DNA of 64,000 nucleotides from Saccharibacillus sp. CPCC 101409 (GCF_030518235.1 NZ_JAULSA010000001.1:954217-1018216); one strand, 5' to 3'; counted from the first letter of the stretch, positions 18,991-28,371 are shown. Numbers and translations are program-made. Notes: generated by a model not told the origin, from the letters alone.

Positions 18991-20571
18991 ATGAAGTTTC
19001 ACAAAGCGGGTTCATGGCTGACGGCGGGATTGGCGGCATTGTCGATTGTAAGCGGTTGCAGTGAAAGTGCCGAGACTCCGGCAAATTCCACGGGTAACGA
19101 TTCCGGTGCGGCGTCCGGCGCGGAAGAAACAGTCGATATCAAGGTCTGGGGCACGAACATCGGTTACAAGCCGATCGAGAAAGGCAGCAAGCTGTACGAA
19201 TTTTACAAAGAAAAGCTCGGCGTGGGCGTGATCCATCCGTATGTGGAATGGAACGGCGGCACCAATTACCTCAATCAGCTCAATCTGAAGATTGCGGCCA
19301 ACGAAATGCCGGATCTTTTTCTGCCGCAGCAGGGAATTGAAGACAGTCTGGCCAAAAACGGCGCGATCGCCGACCTGACCGACCTGCTGCCCGAATACGC
19401 GCCGAATCTGTGGAACGCGATTCCGCAGGACATGTGGAATATCGTCAAAGCCAACGATCCCACCGGCCAGGGCCGTATTTATTATATTCCCGGGATGGTC
19501 GATTACGGCCGGTATGCCGGCCTGATCCGCCAGGACTGGCTCGATAAACTGGGCTTGAAGATGCCGACCACGCAGGACGAATACGTCAAAGTGCTGGAAG
19601 CGTTCCGCGACCGGGACCCCAACGGCAACGGGCAAAAAGACGAAATTCCGACCGGCGGCCGCGAAGAAGCGCGCTGGATGGACCATCTGTTCGCGATGTA
19701 CGGCGTCGCCATGTTCGAAGGTTACCCGGATTGGGATCTCTATAACGGTGAACTGACCTACTCGGCGACCACGCCCAATATGAAAGCGGCGCTGGAATTC
19801 ATCGCCAAGCTGTACAAGGAAGGTCTGATTGACAAGGAATCGCTGCTTAACACCAAAGACAAATGGGACGGCAAGATCCAATCCGACAAAGTCGGCAACT
19901 ACTTCCACTGGGTGGAGACCGGCTATCTGCCGCTGGAAAATCTGTATAAAAACACAGGAGTCAAAGCCGAGTTTTCCGTACTTCCCGTGCCGAAAGTGGA
20001 TGGCTTCGAAGGCTTCTACACCTGGAAGAAATTCACGCCTCCGGCCTGGGTGGTCAAGAACAACAAAGACGAGAAAAAGCTGATGGCTACGCTGAAACTG
20101 CTCAACAATATGTACGACGAGAAAAACTGGAACGATCTGTATCTCGGCGTGGAAGGCATGCACCATGTCGTGAAAGACGGCAAAGCCACCCGGCTGCCGG
20201 ACGACAAAAGCACGCAGGAAAACCTGATTCTCGATCCGTATTCCAAAATTTCGACGCTGGATTTCATGACGGAACTGAACAAGAATACGGCCTCCGAAGA
20301 CCGGATGTGGGCGATCGAACAGGTCAACCGCAATATGCAGGAAGCGCAGCAGTACGCCAAGGTAATCGCGGGCGACGGCATGCCGGCCAGCGTATACGAA
20401 GGCTACCCGGATATCAACAACCGCACCCTGTATGTGGAGTACGCGTCCAAGATCATTCTGGGCCAATATCCGATCGACAAATTCGACGAGTTCGTGGAGA
20501 AATGGAACAAGTCCGGCGGCGAAGAAGTGACGAAGCGCGCCGGAGAATGGTATGCCAAAGTCCAGAAATAA
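18991..20571 (+). CDS. Extracellular solute-binding lipoprotein (second paralog)
   Basis: LplA-like sugar-binding lipoprotein of 526 residues with signal peptide and lipobox IVSGC (Cys about residue 23). The start ATG 18991 is set by AAAGGAGG 6-7 nt upstream; the longer frame from 18961 lies in the leader. It is a close paralog of the gene at 14577, with identical nucleotide blocks in the middle and differences in the region after about residue 310 (WVETGYLPLENLYKNTGVK versus WVEQGNLIFENLEKSTGVK). It could bind a related but different oligosaccharide and share the same permeases. It is followed by GH43 in the same orientation. Confidence 0.93.
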   Translation: MKFHKAGSWLTAGLAALSIVSGCSESAETPANSTGNDSGAASGAEETVDIKVWGTNIGYKPIEKGSKLYEFYKEKLGVGVIHPYVEWNGGTNYLNQLNLKIAANEMPDLFLPQQGIEDSLAKNGAIADLTDLLPEYAPNLWNAIPQDMWNIVKANDPTGQGRIYYIPGMVDYGRYAGLIRQDWLDKLGLKMPTTQDEYVKVLEAFRDRDPNGNGQKDEIPTGGREEARWMDHLFAMYGVAMFEGYPDWDLYNGELTYSATTPNMKAALEFIAKLYKEGLIDKESLLNTKDKWDGKIQSDKVGNYFHWVETGYLPLENLYKNTGVKAEFSVLPVPKVDGFEGFYTWKKFTPPAWVVKNNKDEKKLMATLKLLNNMYDEKNWNDLYLGVEGMHHVVKDGKATRLPDDKSTQENLILDPYSKISTLDFMTELNKNTASEDRMWAIEQVNRNMQEAQQYAKVIAGDGMPASVYEGYPDINNRTLYVEYASKIILGQYPIDKFDEFVEKWNKSGGEEVTKRAGEWYAKVQK

Positions 20572-20628
20572 ACGCAAACCGGAAGATAAAAATACAAGCA
20601 AGCTTGACGGTCAGGAGGAGCAAACGGC

Positions 20629-22305
20629 ATGAATACGATCATCAATCCCGTCCTGCGCGGGTTTAATCCCGATCCTTCGATTCTGCGCGTCGGGGAAGAC
20701 TACTATATTGCCACTTCGACGTTCGAATGGTATCCCGGCGTGCAGATCCATCATTCCCGCGACCTGGTCCACTGGAGAGTGGCGGCTCGTCCGCTGGACC
20801 GTCCGTCGCAGCTGGATCTGATCGGCAATCCCGATTCGGGCGGAGTGTGGGCGCCCGCCCTGAGCTATGCGGACGGAGTGTTTTATTTGATCTACACGGA
20901 CGTCAAGTCGCGGACAGGCGCGTTCAAGGATACGCCCAATTATCTGGCGACCGCAAGCTCGGTCGAAGGCCCGTGGTCCGATCCCGTGCATCTGAACAGC
21001 AGCGGCTTCGACCCGTCGCTGTTCCACGACGAAGACGGCCGCAAATGGCTGCTGAATATGATCTGGGATTTCCGCAAAGGACGCAATCCGTTCGGCGGGA
21101 TCGTGATTCAGGAATATTCGGCGCCGAAAAACCGGTTGGTCGGTCCGGCGGTCCGGATCTTCGCGGGAACCGAACTCGGTTATACGGAAGGCCCGCATCT
21201 GTATAAGCGCGGCGGTTATTATTATCTGCTGACCGCCGAAGGCGGCACCAAATACGAACATGCCGCGACGCTCGCCCGGTCGAAATTCCTGTTCGGTCCC
21301 TACGAAGTCCATCCGGACAACCCGATCCTGACCAGCCTCGGCAGACCCGAACTTCCGCTGCAAAAAGCCGGTCACGCTTCGCTGGCGGAGACGCCGGCCG
21401 GCGAATGGTATATGGCGCATCTCTGCGCGAGACCGGCGGCGGGCCGCTTCTGCACGCTGGGCCGGGAGACGGCGCTCCAGCGCTGCCGCTGGGACGAAGA
21501 CGGCTGGCTGCGCCTGGAGCGCGGGGACGCCGGGCAAGGGCGGGAGCGGGAAGAGGGCGAAGAGGCGGGAGGGAGCGGGGCAAGCGGACCTGCCGTTCCG
21601 CGCGAGCTTGTGCGGGCGCCCGATCTGCCCGCCTATCCATTCGACCCCGACCCGCAGCGGGACGACTTCGACGAACCGCGGTTGGGCGTCCAGTGGAATA
21701 CGCTGCGCATTCCGCCGTCCACGGACTGGCTGTCGCTCGACGAAAGACCCGGCTATCTGCGCCTGAAAGGCATGGAATCATTAAGCTCGAAGCACCGGCA
21801 GAGCCTGATCGCCCGGCGGCAGCAGGCGTTCCGCTGCGAAGCCGAGACGGAAGTAGAATTCGAACCGGCACACTTTCAACAGATGGCGGGGCTGATTCTG
21901 TATTACGATACGGAAGATTACGTTTACCTGCGGATCACGCATCTGGAAGGCGCGGGAAGAGTGCTGGGCATAATCCGGACGAAGCGGGGCGAGTACGACG
22001 AGCTGCTGGAAGCCGAGATCCCGCTGCCCGATACGGGACCGATTCGGCTGAAAGCCGCGGTCGAGCGGGTAAGCGTACGGTTCTTCTACACGGATCCGGA
22101 ATCGGATTGGAAGCCGGTCGGGCAGCCGGTCGATATCCTGCATCTGTCGGACGAATGCGCGGTTCCCCTCCGGTTTACCGGAACGTTTATCGGGCTGTGC
22201 GCGCAGGACCTGGACGGAACCCGGAAAGCGGCGGACTTCGATTATTTTGAGTACAGGGAGCTGCAAGGGGAAACGGACGAATCGTCCCGTTCAGCGATGC
22301 GATGA
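20629..22305 (+). CDS. GH43 beta-xylosidase/arabinofuranosidase
   Basis: Inverting glycosidase of 558 residues, cytoplasmic. The five-bladed propeller carries the catalytic base Asp15 (NPDPS), the pKa-modulating Asp128 (GFDPSLFHDEDG) and the general acid Glu187 (YTEGPHLY). The C-terminal beta-sandwich (about 340-545) is the XynB-type accessory domain. Between them, about residues 295-325, is a low-complexity Gly/Glu/Arg-rich linker that most relatives lack. Start ATG 20629 has AGGAGGAGC upstream. It probably releases xylose or arabinose from the oligosaccharides imported by the neighbouring transporter. Confidence 0.93.
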   Translation: MNTIINPVLRGFNPDPSILRVGEDYYIATSTFEWYPGVQIHHSRDLVHWRVAARPLDRPSQLDLIGNPDSGGVWAPALSYADGVFYLIYTDVKSRTGAFKDTPNYLATASSVEGPWSDPVHLNSSGFDPSLFHDEDGRKWLLNMIWDFRKGRNPFGGIVIQEYSAPKNRLVGPAVRIFAGTELGYTEGPHLYKRGGYYYLLTAEGGTKYEHAATLARSKFLFGPYEVHPDNPILTSLGRPELPLQKAGHASLAETPAGEWYMAHLCARPAAGRFCTLGRETALQRCRWDEDGWLRLERGDAGQGREREEGEEAGGSGASGPAVPRELVRAPDLPAYPFDPDPQRDDFDEPRLGVQWNTLRIPPSTDWLSLDERPGYLRLKGMESLSSKHRQSLIARRQQAFRCEAETEVEFEPAHFQQMAGLILYYDTEDYVYLRITHLEGAGRVLGIIRTKRGEYDELLEAEIPLPDTGPIRLKAAVERVSVRFFYTDPESDWKPVGQPVDILHLSDECAVPLRFTGTFIGLCAQDLDGTRKAADFDYFEYRELQGETDESSRSAMR

Positions 22306-22356
22306 ACGAAAAGCAAGGAGTCCCGGCCGATGCTGGAATAGTTTGAATATACATGG

Positions 22357-22397
22357 AAAGACCCGCGTCTCTTCACCGAGAGAACAGCGGGTCTTTT
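22357..22397. terminator. Rho-independent terminator between GH43 and MFS genes
   Basis: AAAGACCCGC pairs with GCGGGTCTTT, with an inner CTCT/AGAG pairing and a T-rich tail. It lies between convergent genes and could serve both. Confidence 0.8.
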
Positions 22398-22462
22398 GCT
22401 TCTTTATCAAACCGTCGTCGAGCTGTCCGGATAAAAGGCGGACAGCCAACTACCAAAGCTTC

Positions 22463-23932
22463 TCAATGAAGGACCGTTGCATCCGAAGAACCTGGATCTT
22501 CTGCGAGACTTGCGTATATCCGGGGTTTGCGAAGAATTAGGCTTAGAATTGCACCGCCTGCCGCGATACAGGCTATTACAAAGAAAGTATCTCCGAACGC
22601 GAGAGCGGAAACTTTTAAGATCTCGGCTTGTTCGCCAACCGCCGCCATGCGTTCTCCTATTTTTGAGGTCAAGTATCCCATTATCGCAGCTATGGCAAAC
22701 GAGGCTACGACCTGCTGGGAAGCGGAGGTTAACGGGGTAACGCGGTTTATAAGTTCAGGCGGGGCGGAATTTAAAACATGCGTATTCAAAGGCATCATGG
22801 AGAGTCCCATGCCGCATCCGAGCATGAACAATGGAACTATTAACGTAAGGATTCCAGTATTGATATTCAATCCTGACAGCAAGAATAGTCCGACGGATAT
22901 TAAACTCAGGCCGATAAATACCGGTGTTCTGGAACCTAATTTATCGGATAACTTCCCGCCGAACGGCGTAAGCAGCATAGCCCCGATAGAGATAGGCAGC
23001 GCAATTGCCGCGCTTACGACCGGCGTTCGGCCCAATATATTTTGTTGATATAAAGGAAGCAAGAGAATAGAGACGAATGTAGAAATCTGCAGCGCCCAGG
23101 ATATAATCACACCGCGAGTAAAATCGGATGATTTAAATACTCGCAGCTCCAGCAAAGGCTGCTTCTGGCGAAGCTCTACAATGATAAACACGAGAAGTGC
23201 CGCGCCTCCAACAATTATTCCGGTTAACGCGCTTGTGGAATTCCAATCCTTCCCGCCCTCGCTGACCCCGTAAGTCAACATGGAGAATGCAATGGGGGCG
23301 AGAATGATTCCCCAAATATCCAGCGAGGGTACAAAGCGCCGCTCCAAATCGGGTAAAAATTTCAGACCTACAATCACCGCCGCAATTCCAATAGGCAAAT
23401 TAATTAAAAAGATCCAGTGCCAAGAAGCGACTCCAATCAGCCAGCCGGAAAGCAGGGGGCCCGTAGCAGGAGCAAGCAGCATAGGAATTCCCAGCATCCC
23501 CATAACGGTGCCTTTCTTTTCGGGGGGAGCGAGCTTAAAAGCGATTGCCATACCGATAGGAGATACCATTCCGCCGCCAAGGCCTTGGATAACGCGGAAG
23601 AGCACGAGCTGCTGAGAGCTCTGGGCCAAGGCGCAAAGTACGGATCCCAGTGTAAACAAGGAAATGGTCATGAGGAATATTCGTTTGGCTCCAAACTTAT
23701 CCATCATCCATCCGGCCAAAGGAATGATCGTGGCCAGTGCCAGTGTGTACCCGGTGATTGTCCATTGAATTGATTCTAATGGACTGTTAAAGTATTTTTG
23801 TAAACTGGGGACGGCAACATTCATAATCGTAGTATCCAGCAGCACCATAATCATCCCCAGCATAATAGCGAGAAGCGGGGCAATAATTGTCTTAACCGAA
23901 AACTCTGCTTGCATATTGGGCTGGGTAGACAT
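22463..23932 (-). CDS. MFS multidrug exporter, DHA2 (EmrB/QacA) family, 14 TM
   Basis: Proton-driven drug exporter of 489 residues. DHA2 landmarks are the TM1 motif LLDTTIMNVAVPS (about 31-43), motif A in GWMMDKFGAKR (about 73-83) and motif C in GIPMLLAPATGPLLSG (about 147-162). Hydrophobicity supports 14 segments. Start ATG 23932 has AAAAGGAGG upstream. It is divergent from a TetR gene with a shared operator palindrome, the usual repressor-exporter pair. Both genes are clearly richer in A and T than the flanking sugar genes, which suggests acquisition by transfer. Confidence 0.94.
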   Translation of the reverse strand: MSTQPNMQAEFSVKTIIAPLLAIMLGMIMVLLDTTIMNVAVPSLQKYFNSPLESIQWTITGYTLALATIIPLAGWMMDKFGAKRIFLMTISLFTLGSVLCALAQSSQQLVLFRVIQGLGGGMVSPIGMAIAFKLAPPEKKGTVMGMLGIPMLLAPATGPLLSGWLIGVASWHWIFLINLPIGIAAVIVGLKFLPDLERRFVPSLDIWGIILAPIAFSMLTYGVSEGGKDWNSTSALTGIIVGGAALLVFIIVELRQKQPLLELRVFKSSDFTRGVIISWALQISTFVSILLLPLYQQNILGRTPVVSAAIALPISIGAMLLTPFGGKLSDKLGSRTPVFIGLSLISVGLFLLSGLNINTGILTLIVPLFMLGCGMGLSMMPLNTHVLNSAPPELINRVTPLTSASQQVVASFAIAAIMGYLTSKIGERMAAVGEQAEILKVSALAFGDTFFVIACIAAGGAILSLILRKPRIYASLAEDPGSSDATVLH

Positions 23933-23974
23933 TTTTCTCGTTCCTCCTTTTAAAAAATATTTTCATCTGTAATT

Positions 23975-24008
23975 TGACTATATAGTTTTTTAAAAAACTT
24001 TATAGTCA
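23975..24008. promoter_or_regulatory. 34-bp operator palindrome between MFS and TetR genes
   Basis: TGACTATATAGTTTTTT is followed directly by AAAAAACTTTATAGTCA, a dyad with a single mismatched pair. It lies just downstream of the exporter promoter start point, a position suited to repression by the adjacent TetR protein. Confidence 0.75.
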
Positions 24009-24018
24009 TCACGTGCTT

Positions 24019-24046
24019 ATTGTATCCTGTTTTTTAATAATGTCAA
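24019..24046 (-). promoter_or_regulatory. Promoter of the MFS exporter gene
   Basis: On the minus strand, TTGACA (24041-24046), a 16-nt spacer and TACAAT (24019-24024). Transcription would start about 4 bases before the operator palindrome. Confidence 0.7.
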
Positions 24047-24090
24047 TAAAATGATTGGATATATTAATCATGAAGAGAAGAGGAAGTACA

Positions 24091-24975
24091 TTGAGTATAA
24101 TCAAACAAAATATTATGGACTCCGCTATTCGATTTTTTACGGAAAAAGGGTATCTTGCTACTTCCATTCAGGATATTGCCGATGATTGCGGAATCGCTAA
24201 AGGGTCGTTTTACAAATTTTTTTCTTCCAAGGAAGATCTGTTTTTGGAAGTCCATCGAGCCAAGCAGGAGAGCTTCTTTGAAAGTATGGAAGACATTCAT
24301 TTGGAACCCGGACTTACTGCAAAAGAAATCTTTATTCGTGAAACTAAACATCAGTTTGATTTCTTTCTCGAGAATAGATTTGTAGTGGTAAGTACGCTGG
24401 AGATGCAGACGAGCGAAGGAGAAATTGCAGCTAATTTCGCGCGACTGCGCGCAAACTTTCTCAATATGAACAAAACGCTCTTAATCCGCAGATTTAAAAG
24501 CGAAATCGAAAGCGGTGTATGGGATCTTGTGTTGATGTATCACGGAATTATTCAGGAGTACCTTTTCTTGTTAACCGTGGATAAAAGACATTTAAATATA
24601 AGGGACTTGTCCGTATTTATTGTGGAGCGCATGGAAGACATGGTTAGCGGGGTTCTGACTAAAAAGCCGCAATCTATTATACAAAAACCGATGATGGACG
24701 ATTACGTAGAAGCAGCCTCTCAAGGGAAGTCTGCATCTTTGGCAGAGATCAGGCATGAGCTGTTTGCAACTCTTTTCTCCATACTTAAAGAGCTGGTTAT
24801 CACAAATCATCACAGAACCGAGCTGCAAGAAGCGCTTACTTTACTTAAAGAAGAATTAGAGAAAGATGAGCCTAAAGTGGTGCTCATTCGTGCAATGCTT
24901 CAATTTCTGATGAAGGAACATGAGCTGCGGGATATCATTGAAAAGCTTAACAAAATAGGCTGCTACCAGGATTAA
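24091..24975 (+). CDS. TetR/AcrR family repressor (exporter partner)
   Basis: Regulator of 294 residues, longer than the usual 190-210. The N-terminal helix-turn-helix is clear (IMDSAIRFFTEKGYLATSIQDIADDCGIAKGSFYKFFSSKEDLF). The C-terminal extension (about 200-290) is helical with no recognised domain. Start TTG 24091 is chosen because AGAGGAAG lies 5 nt upstream; ATG 24070 in frame has no ribosome site but cannot be excluded. It diverges from the MFS exporter and probably represses it through the palindrome at 23975. Codon use is AT-rich like the exporter. Confidence 0.88.
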   Translation: MSIIKQNIMDSAIRFFTEKGYLATSIQDIADDCGIAKGSFYKFFSSKEDLFLEVHRAKQESFFESMEDIHLEPGLTAKEIFIRETKHQFDFFLENRFVVVSTLEMQTSEGEIAANFARLRANFLNMNKTLLIRRFKSEIESGVWDLVLMYHGIIQEYLFLLTVDKRHLNIRDLSVFIVERMEDMVSGVLTKKPQSIIQKPMMDDYVEAASQGKSASLAEIRHELFATLFSILKELVITNHHRTELQEALTLLKEELEKDEPKVVLIRAMLQFLMKEHELRDIIEKLNKIGCYQD

Positions 24976-25027
24976 ACGGAACTGCGGATTTTCTTTAAAC
25001 GCAGTAAATGTTTATTTTATTCAACAG

Positions 25028-25068
25028 ACCTCGAATTTCGCTGCTAAGCGGAAGTCGAGGTTTTTTTT
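25028..25068 (+). terminator. Rho-independent terminator after the TetR gene
   Basis: ACCTCGA pairs with TCGAGGT around a smaller inner CGCT/AGCG stem, followed by a run of eight T. Confidence 0.85.
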
Positions 25069-25206
25069 ATGGTATGGGTATAAATTTATTTCGATGTAAT
25101 CCAAAAAATAATTATAGTAAATTATATATTGACAATTAATTACGGACTTTTATAATGACACATATACAAACCGGTTCCTGCCCGGGAAAGGAGGCGAACC
25201 CGCCGC

Positions 25207-25641
25207 ATGGATATCCGCCAGCTGACGTATTTCGTCGAAGTCGCCAGGCATCGCAGCTTTACCAGAGCATCGCAGGCGCTGTACGTGTCGCAGCCGTCGA
25301 TCAGCCGCGCAATCAAAAGTCTGGAAGACGAGCTCGGCGCGACGCTGCTGGACCGGTCGGAGCGCGACGTGCAGCTGACCGATATCGGCGAGCTGGTCAA
25401 CGAACGTGCGCTGGAGATCCTGTGTTCGGTCCGGGAGCTGGAGCAGTTCGTCGAAGAAGCGGTCGCCGGCGTACCGAGCAAACCGGCGTCTCCCGCACGT
25501 CTGCCGGACGGTCGCGCCGCATCTGTGGCAGCAGTCCCGGCCCGGCGGGTCCGCGCTTCCGCTCCGCTGAGATCGGTATCCGCATCATCCCCTAACCAAA
25601 AAGAGGCAGGAGGAACGAACCATGAGCCATCCGATACTTGA
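25207..25641 (+). CDS. LysR-type HTH protein lacking the effector domain (truncated)
   Basis: The first 88 or so residues are a complete LysR winged helix and linker helix (MDIRQLTYFVEVARHRSF, QPSISRAIKSLEDELG, then VRELEQFVEEAVAG). Normal LysR proteins have about 300 residues with a periplasmic-binding-like effector domain; here it is replaced by a short Ala/Pro/Ser/Arg-rich tail, 144 residues in all. Start ATG 25207 has AAAGGAGGCG upstream. Its end overlaps the next gene by 20 nt. It may be a functional HTH-only dimer or the remnant of a deletion. Confidence 0.75.
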   Translation: MDIRQLTYFVEVARHRSFTRASQALYVSQPSISRAIKSLEDELGATLLDRSERDVQLTDIGELVNERALEILCSVRELEQFVEEAVAGVPSKPASPARLPDGRAASVAAVPARRVRASAPLRSVSASSPNQKEAGGTNHEPSDT

Positions 25642-27055
25642 CGGTCTGGACGAGACCATTCGCAAAGCGATGGAAGACATGAATGTGCCCGGCGCCCAGG
25701 TGGCGATTATCCGCAACGGGGACGTGATTTATTCGGAAGCGTTCGGCTATGCGAATGTGGACGAACACGTTCCGCTGACCAAAGAGCATTACCTGCCGAT
25801 CGGCTCCTCCAGCAAATCGTTTACCGCGGCGGCGGCGCTTATTCTGGCCCAGCAGGGCAAGTTGGATCTGGACAAGCCGATTCGGCACTACATGCCGGAG
25901 TTCGAACTGGCCGACCCCGTCGCGACCGCCCAGGCGACCGCGCGTGATCTGCTGTGTCACCGCACCGGCGTGCCGCGTCACGATATGATGTGGCTCAATT
26001 GGGACGATCTGGACCGCCGCGATCTTGCGCTGAACCGCGTCAAGCACTTGCAGGGCAATCTGCCTTTTCGCAGCGGTTGGCAGTACCAGAACCAGATGTA
26101 CGCGGTCATCGGCCAACTGATCGAGGCGATCGACGGCCGGACGTGGGAAACGTTTGTCGAAGAAGAAATTCTGGGTCCGCTCGGCATCCGCGATTACAGC
26201 TTCCGCATTCCGTATCCGCACGAAGAATATGCCAGACTGTACACGCCGGACGGCGAAGGCGGGAACAAAGAAAACGTGCCGCTGATTATCGACGCGATGG
26301 GACCGGCCGGCTCGCTCAATATGAAGATCGGGGGTCTGGCGGCGTGGGTCGCTTTTCAGCTGAACGAAGGGCGGATCGAAGGCAAACCGCTGATCGACGC
26401 CGCGCTGTTCAAGCAGCTGCACAAGCCGGTGATTCCGTATCAAATCCTGCCGTTCGAGTTTCCGGAAAGAGTGACGGCCGGCTACGGGCTGGGCTGGACG
26501 GTCGACTTTTTCCGCGGGCATAAAGTGGTCGATCACGGCGGCAACGTAAGCGGGGGCTCGGCGCTGATTTCGTTCATGCCGGATCTGGGCCTCGGCTGCG
26601 CGGTCCTGACCAACGCCAATAGCAACCTGTTCGTGACCGCGCTGTCGATGGAGCTGTACGACCGGGCGCTGGGGCATGCCGGCGAGCGGAACTGGTTTAT
26701 CCAATACCGGGACAATATGAACGGGCTGCTGGATGCGATGAAAAGCCGACTGACCGCCATTTACGGCACGAAGATCGAAGGCAGGCCGTGCAGCCACGAA
26801 TTGGAGGAATACGCGGGCGAGTACGAGCATCCGGGCTACGGCGGCGTGACCATTACTGCAAAAGACGGCGGGCTGCATATGAAGTACCACAACAACGAAA
26901 TGAAAGTCTCGCATCTGCACTACGACATTTTTACGTTCGAGCTGTTCGGCGGTCCGCATCCTCTTTCGTTCGCGACGGGCGTGGACGGCGGCATCTCTTC
27001 GCTGAGCATCCCGTTCGAGCCGTCCGTCGATCCCATTGTGTTCGCGCGGCAGTAA
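25622..27055 (+). CDS. Serine hydrolase, beta-lactamase class C/penicillin-binding family
   Basis: Cytoplasmic or unexported enzyme of 477 residues (no signal peptide). The class C fold motifs are SSSK with nucleophile Ser62 and Lys65, YQN at about 158-160 (second catalytic Tyr) and HGG near residue 305. A C-terminal lipocalin-like domain (about 385-477) is typical of D-aminopeptidase/esterase relatives. Start ATG 25622 has AGGAGGAAC upstream. With a dipeptide-epimerase-like gene in the same row, a role in hydrolysing D-amino-acid peptides or cell-wall peptides is plausible (inference). No direct evidence for antibiotic hydrolysis. Confidence 0.9.
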   Translation: MSHPILDGLDETIRKAMEDMNVPGAQVAIIRNGDVIYSEAFGYANVDEHVPLTKEHYLPIGSSSKSFTAAAALILAQQGKLDLDKPIRHYMPEFELADPVATAQATARDLLCHRTGVPRHDMMWLNWDDLDRRDLALNRVKHLQGNLPFRSGWQYQNQMYAVIGQLIEAIDGRTWETFVEEEILGPLGIRDYSFRIPYPHEEYARLYTPDGEGGNKENVPLIIDAMGPAGSLNMKIGGLAAWVAFQLNEGRIEGKPLIDAALFKQLHKPVIPYQILPFEFPERVTAGYGLGWTVDFFRGHKVVDHGGNVSGGSALISFMPDLGLGCAVLTNANSNLFVTALSMELYDRALGHAGERNWFIQYRDNMNGLLDAMKSRLTAIYGTKIEGRPCSHELEEYAGEYEHPGYGGVTITAKDGGLHMKYHNNEMKVSHLHYDIFTFELFGGPHPLSFATGVDGGISSLSIPFEPSVDPIVFARQ

Positions 27056-27104
27056 CTTCGGGAGAAGAAGAGTGTGGATTGACTCGGGAGGAGGAGTGGA
27101 AGCC

Positions 27105-27680
27105 GTGCTTGGAAATCGGCTGCGGGAAGCGAGAAAAAGCAAAAATTTGACGCTGGCGGAGCTGGCCGGGCAGATCGGGGTGACGACGGGATATTTGTCC
27201 AATCTGGAGAAAAACCGGCAGGAGCCTTCGCTTGCCGTGCTGCGCAGTTTGTCCGGCCAATTGGATATCCCCGCGCCCGTGCTGTTTATGGACGAACAGG
27301 ATGAAGAAGCGATCGTGCTGAGAAAAGGCGAGCGCAGCCCGATCCGTTTTGCGGATCTGCCGGTTGCATGCGACTTGCTGACACCCATGAACTGGAGAAG
27401 TTCGTGGTCGCCGGAGATCGAAGTGCTGCGCCTTGCGCTTGCGCCGGGGGAGCGGCTCAAGGCGGACGATCTGTCCACCGATACCGACGAATGCGTGTAT
27501 GTGACGGAGGGCCGGGTGGAATACCGTTACGGAAACGAAGCCGTCTCGATCGAAAGCGGCGGCAGCCTGTACGTGCCCCGGCGGACGGGATATGTTCTGA
27601 TCAATACCGGGGAACGCGAGGCCGTGCTGCTCTGGGCGGTGCGGTCGGTCCGGCCGGCGCAAAGGAGCGAACGGACATGA
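27105..27680 (+). CDS. XRE-family regulator with C-terminal cupin (copy 1)
   Basis: Transcriptional regulator of 191 residues. The N-terminal HTH_3 domain is about 1-62 (NLTLAELAGQIGVTTGYLSNLEKNR), and a small cupin_2 barrel is at about 105-180 (DECVYVTEGRVEYRYG). This is the PuuR/SutR architecture, in which the cupin senses a small metabolite. GTG 27105 is the chosen start, 10 nt after GGAGGAGG; GTG 27096 is too near the ribosome site. It overlaps the second copy by ATGA. Confidence 0.88.
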   Translation: MLGNRLREARKSKNLTLAELAGQIGVTTGYLSNLEKNRQEPSLAVLRSLSGQLDIPAPVLFMDEQDEEAIVLRKGERSPIRFADLPVACDLLTPMNWRSSWSPEIEVLRLALAPGERLKADDLSTDTDECVYVTEGRVEYRYGNEAVSIESGGSLYVPRRTGYVLINTGEREAVLLWAVRSVRPAQRSERT

Positions 27681-28288
27681 GCGAGCGCAGCGTTTCTTTT
27701 CAACTCAAAGGCGAGCGCATCCGCGAGCTGAGGCGGCGGCTCAATCTGTCTTCGACGGCGCTGGCCGAACGGATGGGGGTGACGCCGGCTTATATCTCGC
27801 AGATCGAGCGCGATCTGGCGGAGCCTTCGCTGTCGGTACTGCGCCGGCTGGCCGGGGCGCTGAACGTCGATCTGCCGGCGCTGCTCGAATACGAAGCGCC
27901 CGCGGATACTCGGATCACTTCCGCCGGGGACGCCGCCTGGCACACGTTCGCCCAGGCCAATGCCAAATACCGGATGCTGACGCCGGCTTCGCTCAAGAAC
28001 GGCGCCCGGCCGGAATTGACCGTTATGCTGGTCGGTTTCGAAGCGGGGAAAACGGACTACGACGAGAAGGTCGTGCAAGACTTCGAAGAATTCTGCTATG
28101 TGCTGGAAGGCTGCATCGAATACCGGACGGACAAGCGGAGTTATCTGCTGGAGGAAGGCGACAGTATTTATATCAAGAAAAACGTGCCGCATCTGCTGTA
28201 CAATCCCGGCCAACGCGAAGCCAGGCTGCTTGGCGTACTCGGCAGCGTCCATCCGCATCTGCGGGAAGGCGCGGAGCCGGCGGAGTAG
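27677..28288 (+). CDS. XRE-family regulator with C-terminal cupin (copy 2)
   Basis: Paralog of the preceding gene, 203 residues: HTH_3 (about 10-65; LSSTALAERMGVTPAYISQIERD) and cupin_2 (about 120-195; EEFCYVLEGCIEYRTD, IYIKKNVPHLLYNPG). Start ATG 27677 overlaps the upstream stop, with AAAGGAG nearby. The two copies share plan but differ in sequence, so the duplication is old, and they may form a heterodimer. The downstream epimerase is the likely co-transcribed target gene. Confidence 0.9.
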   Translation: MSERSVSFQLKGERIRELRRRLNLSSTALAERMGVTPAYISQIERDLAEPSLSVLRRLAGALNVDLPALLEYEAPADTRITSAGDAAWHTFAQANAKYRMLTPASLKNGARPELTVMLVGFEAGKTDYDEKVVQDFEEFCYVLEGCIEYRTDKRSYLLEEGDSIYIKKNVPHLLYNPGQREARLLGVLGSVHPHLREGAEPAE

Positions 28289-28371
28289 CCAAGAAAAGCG
28301 GCATCGGGCGGCGCGCGGCACGGGACGTTTACGACGCGGATACGCGAATATGCCGACAAGGATGCGAAGCC

